In this document: in pieces, positions 61,900 through 64,000 of the stretch | Layout: each line of letters opens with the position of its first letter | Position numbering within the stretch: the first letter of the stretch is position 1 | From: Acaudatibacter sp035532115 | GTDB lineage: Bacteria > Pseudomonadota > Alphaproteobacteria > Caulobacterales > Caulobacteraceae | NCBI GenBank assembly: GCA_035532115.1 | Contig: DATKRO010000056.1 | Span: 1-64,000 of the forward strand | Length of the DNA: 64,000 nucleotides | Direction of reading: 5' to 3' | Position numbers and translations under genes: made by a program | The notes under the pieces: generated by a model | What the model was told of the DNA's origin: nothing | Seen by the model: the letters and a program-made list of their open reading frames with translations, nothing else | Databases searched by the model: none

Positions 61900-63702
61900 T
61901 CACACCAGCTTCCTGCCCGCTGCGTCGATCACCGCGCCGAGGTCGCCGGCGTCGTCGCCCAGGATCATCTCATTGTGGGCCTTGCCCGAGGGGATCATCG
62001 GCAGGCAGTTCTCGGTCCGCTCGACCCGGCAGTCGAAGATCACCGGCCGGGGCGTATCGATCATCAGCTCGATCAGATCGTCGAGTTCGTCCGGACGCTC
62101 GGCTCGCAGGCCCACGGCGCCGAAGGCCTCGGCCAGCTTGACGAAGTCCGGCAGGCTCGCCGAATAGGAGTGGCTGTAGCGCTGGCCGTGCAGCAGCTCC
62201 TGCCACTGGCGCACCATGCCCATCCATTCATTGTTGAGGATGAAGATCTTGATCGGCAGGTCGTACTGGATCGCCGTCGACATCTCCTGCATGGTCATCT
62301 GCACCGAGGCGTCGCCGGCGATGTCGATCACCAGGCTGTTCGGGTGCGCCACCTGCACGCCCACCGCCGCCGGCAGGCCATAGCCCATGGTGCCGAGGCC
62401 GCCGGAGGTCATCCAGCGGTTCGGCGCGTCGAAGTGGAAGAACTGCGCCGCCCACATCTGGTGCTGGCCGACCTCGGTGGTGATGTAGACGTCGCGCCCG
62501 CGCGTCAGCGCATAGAGCCGCTCGATGGCGTACTGCGGCTTGATCAGGGTCTGCGAGGCTCGATAGGCGAAGCCGCGGCGCGCCCGCCAGCCCTCGATCT
62601 GCGCCCACCAGCCCTTCAGGGCGGTTGCGTCGGCGGCGAAGCGGCCGCGCTTCCAGGCGCCAATCAGCTGGCCGAGCACCTGGCCGGCGTCGCCGACGAT
62701 GCCGACGTCGGCGCGCACCACCTTGCCAATGGAGGAAGGGTCGATGTCGACGTGGATCTTCTTCGAGCCCGGCGAGAAGGCGTCCAGCCGGCCGGTGACG
62801 CGGTCGTCGAAGCGTGCGCCGATGGCCACCATCACGTCGCAGTCGTGCATGGCGTGGTTGGCCTCGTAGGCGCCGTGCATGCCGACCATGCCGAGCCAGG
62901 CCGGAGCGCTGGCGGGAAAGGCGCCCAGGCCCATCAGGGTCGAGGTCACCGGCGCCCCGGTCAGCCTCGCCAGCTCGCGCAGCGCCTGGCTCGCGCCCGG
63001 GCCGGCGTTGACGACGCCGCCTCCGACATAGAGGATCGGCCGGCGCGCCGCGGCGATCAGGGCCGCGGCCTCGGCAATCTTGCCGGCGTCGCCCTCGACG
63101 CGCGGATGGTACTCATGGCTGGTGCGCGCCTCGCGGGGGCCGACGTAGGGGGCGCTGGCGAACTGCACGTCCTTGGGGATGTCCACGACCACGGGCCCTG
63201 GGCGGCCGGTGGCGGCGATCCGGAACGCCTCGTGCAGCACGTGCGGCAGGTCGGCCGCGTTCTTCACCAGATAGTTGTGCTTGGTGCAGGCGCGGGTGAT
63301 GCCCACCGTGTCGGCTTCCTGGAAGGCGTCGGTGCCGATGAGGTGCGTGGGCACCTGGCCGGTGATCACCACCAGGGGGATCGAATCCATCAGGGCGTCG
63401 GTGATGCCGGTGACCGAGTTGGTGGCCCCCGGTCCGGACGTGACGAGGACGACCCCCACCTTGCCGGTGGAGCGGGCGTAGCCCTCGGCCGCGTGGGTCG
63501 CCCCCTGCTCGTGACGCACCAGGATGTGGTTCAGGCGCGGCTCGTGGAAGAGCGCGTCGTAGATCGGCAGCACCGCCCCGCCCGGATAGCCGAAGAGGTC
63601 GGTCACCCCCTGGTCCACCAGCGCGCGCACGACGATCTCGGCGCCGGTCATGATCTCGGCGGCTGTCTGGGTCTCGGCTTGGATGTCTGGATGGGCGGTC
63701 AT
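61900..63702 (-). CDS. ilvB: Acetolactate synthase large (catalytic) subunit
   Basis: A 600-residue thiamine-diphosphate enzyme for the first step of branched-chain amino acid synthesis. It has the N-terminal FGYPGGAVLPIYDAL with catalytic HEQGATHAAEGYARSTG, the FAD-binding middle domain, and the ThDP motif GDASVQMTMQE..TAIQYDLPIKIFILNN (GDG/S...NN). ATG 63702 is chosen from the family start. The leader upstream carries a short LVLI-containing reading frame and a terminator hairpin, as in attenuated ilv operons. Confidence 0.96.
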   Translation of the reverse strand: MTAHPDIQAETQTAAEIMTGAEIVVRALVDQGVTDLFGYPGGAVLPIYDALFHEPRLNHILVRHEQGATHAAEGYARSTGKVGVVLVTSGPGATNSVTGITDALMDSIPLVVITGQVPTHLIGTDAFQEADTVGITRACTKHNYLVKNAADLPHVLHEAFRIAATGRPGPVVVDIPKDVQFASAPYVGPREARTSHEYHPRVEGDAGKIAEAAALIAAARRPILYVGGGVVNAGPGASQALRELARLTGAPVTSTLMGLGAFPASAPAWLGMVGMHGAYEANHAMHDCDVMVAIGARFDDRVTGRLDAFSPGSKKIHVDIDPSSIGKVVRADVGIVGDAGQVLGQLIGAWKRGRFAADATALKGWWAQIEGWRARRGFAYRASQTLIKPQYAIERLYALTRGRDVYITTEVGQHQMWAAQFFHFDAPNRWMTSGGLGTMGYGLPAAVGVQVAHPNSLVIDIAGDASVQMTMQEMSTAIQYDLPIKIFILNNEWMGMVRQWQELLHGQRYSHSYSASLPDFVKLAEAFGAVGLRAERPDELDDLIELMIDTPRPVIFDCRVERTENCLPMIPSGKAHNEMILGDDAGDLGAVIDAAGRKLV

Positions 63703-63738
63703 GGGACTCAAGGTGGGCTGATCGGGTGTCGGGGCAAG

Positions 63739-63762
63739 AAAAAAGGCCCGTCGAGGGGCCTT
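63739..63762 (-). terminator. Attenuator terminator in the ilvB leader
   Basis: On the minus strand AAGGCCC (63762-63756) and GGGCCTT (63749-63743) form a perfect 7-bp stem with loop CTCGAC, followed by a run of six T. It is an intrinsic terminator lying 37 bp before the ilvB ATG and 33 bp after a short leader frame, where only an attenuator would be expected. Confidence 0.75.
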
Positions 63763-63794
63763 CAGCGCGTGCGACCGAGATCGGATCAGGGGCG

Positions 63795-63848
63795 TCAGCC
63801 GCCTGCCGATACCGATCGCCTGATAAGTACGAGCCGCGCCATGCGCAT
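63795..63848 (-). CDS. Putative ilvB leader peptide
   Basis: A 17-codon frame, MRMARLVLIRRSVSAGG, with GGAG 8 nt before its ATG. The run Leu-Val-Leu-Ile gives regulatory codons for exactly the amino acids made by the pathway. It lies just upstream of the leader terminator, so stalled ribosomes could let transcription continue into ilvB. The same frame is open further upstream to the window end, so it could instead be the tail of a longer protein. Confidence 0.55.
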   Translation of the reverse strand: MRMARLVLIRRSVSAGG

Positions 63849-64000
63849 CGCTCTTGCTCCAACGCCGTCTGCGAGCGTGATGCCATCGTGGCGACCGAGC
63901 GTCAAGGATGGGTTGAGCGGCGCGACCCATTCAGGATCGGCATTGTTCTCGTCGATGACGGTCGACACGCGGTCGATCGTAGGGTCGCGCGGCTCGGTCG
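63795..64000 (-). other. Open frame running off the window end, alternative to the leader peptide
   Basis: The frame that ends at 63795 is open for 68 codons to the edge, and its first ~35 codons show GC-rich third positions as in real genes (reads like ...STVIDENNADPEWVAPLNPS...). It may be the 3' end of an upstream minus-strand gene, or chance. I do not recognise a family. Confidence 0.25.

Overview
This 64 kb window is chromosomal DNA from a high-GC alphaproteobacterium, most likely a member of the Caulobacterales (Caulobacter/Phenylobacterium type). The evidence is a two-piece, circularly permuted tmRNA whose tag reads ANDNFAEEYALAA, an alpha-type SspB, divergent sco/regB with regA, chvI-chvG-hprK-PTS-HPr in one run, phaR beside phaAB, MmcB, and an ilvB leader of attenuator type. 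Genes are tightly packed and no gap exceeds 300 bp. No rRNA, CRISPR array, transposase, integrase or phage gene was recognised.

Layout. 0-5.5 kb: a truncated DUF1697 gene, a TrmN6-like tRNA methyltransferase, a divergent polyprenyl diphosphate synthase, a ccdB toxin module with an unusual antitoxin, fumarase C and the remains of an HWE-type histidine kinase. 5.5-10 kb: C13 peptidase, thioesterase and SspB; then an Lrp regulator divergent from an arginine hydrolase-rocD pair (arginine to ornithine to glutamate semialdehyde). 10-14.8 kb: accessory oxidoreductases (two SDRs, TauD-like and PhyH-like dioxygenases, an aldo/keto reductase) and a small tautomerase. 14.8-23 kb: PHA depolymerase, SCO protein, RegB/RegA, MmcB, lipocalin, two tandem ferritin-like di-iron paralogues and a KTSC protein. 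23-34 kb: argG, kup, an SDR, pyrF, small proteins, rsmB, rpe, a heparinase-like protein and a redoxin/2OG-oxygenase fusion. 34-45 kb: purH, an SPFH/NfeD pair, phaR divergent from phaAB, a P1 peptidase, ahcY and bioB. 45-57 kb: HPr, EIIA, HprK, ChvG and ChvI; a large unknown helical protein; a lipoprotein; an orphan sensor kinase; TVP38, pyrD, DUF952 and SixA; metX-metW. 57-64 kb: PII protein with a methyltransferase, gloB, tRNA-Arg(ACG), tmRNA, a PhyH oxygenase, and the ilvBN operon with a brnTA toxin-antitoxin pair inserted between ilvB and ilvN.

How the genes connect. Three distant loci serve polyhydroxyalkanoate metabolism (phaZ, phaR, phaAB), and inverted repeats lie upstream of phaZ and between phaR and phaA. 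Two loci serve trans-translation (sspB, ssrA). The methionine/SAM cycle is represented by metXW and ahcY, and pyrimidine and purine synthesis by pyrD, pyrF and purH.

The most unusual item is the ccd locus at 2.35-3.31 kb. The antitoxin appears to be a CcdA split by an inserted Mrr_N-type winged helix: an RHH-like N-terminus, the winged helix, then a CcdA-like CcdB-neutralising tail. Its promoter is covered by a perfect 31-bp palindrome.
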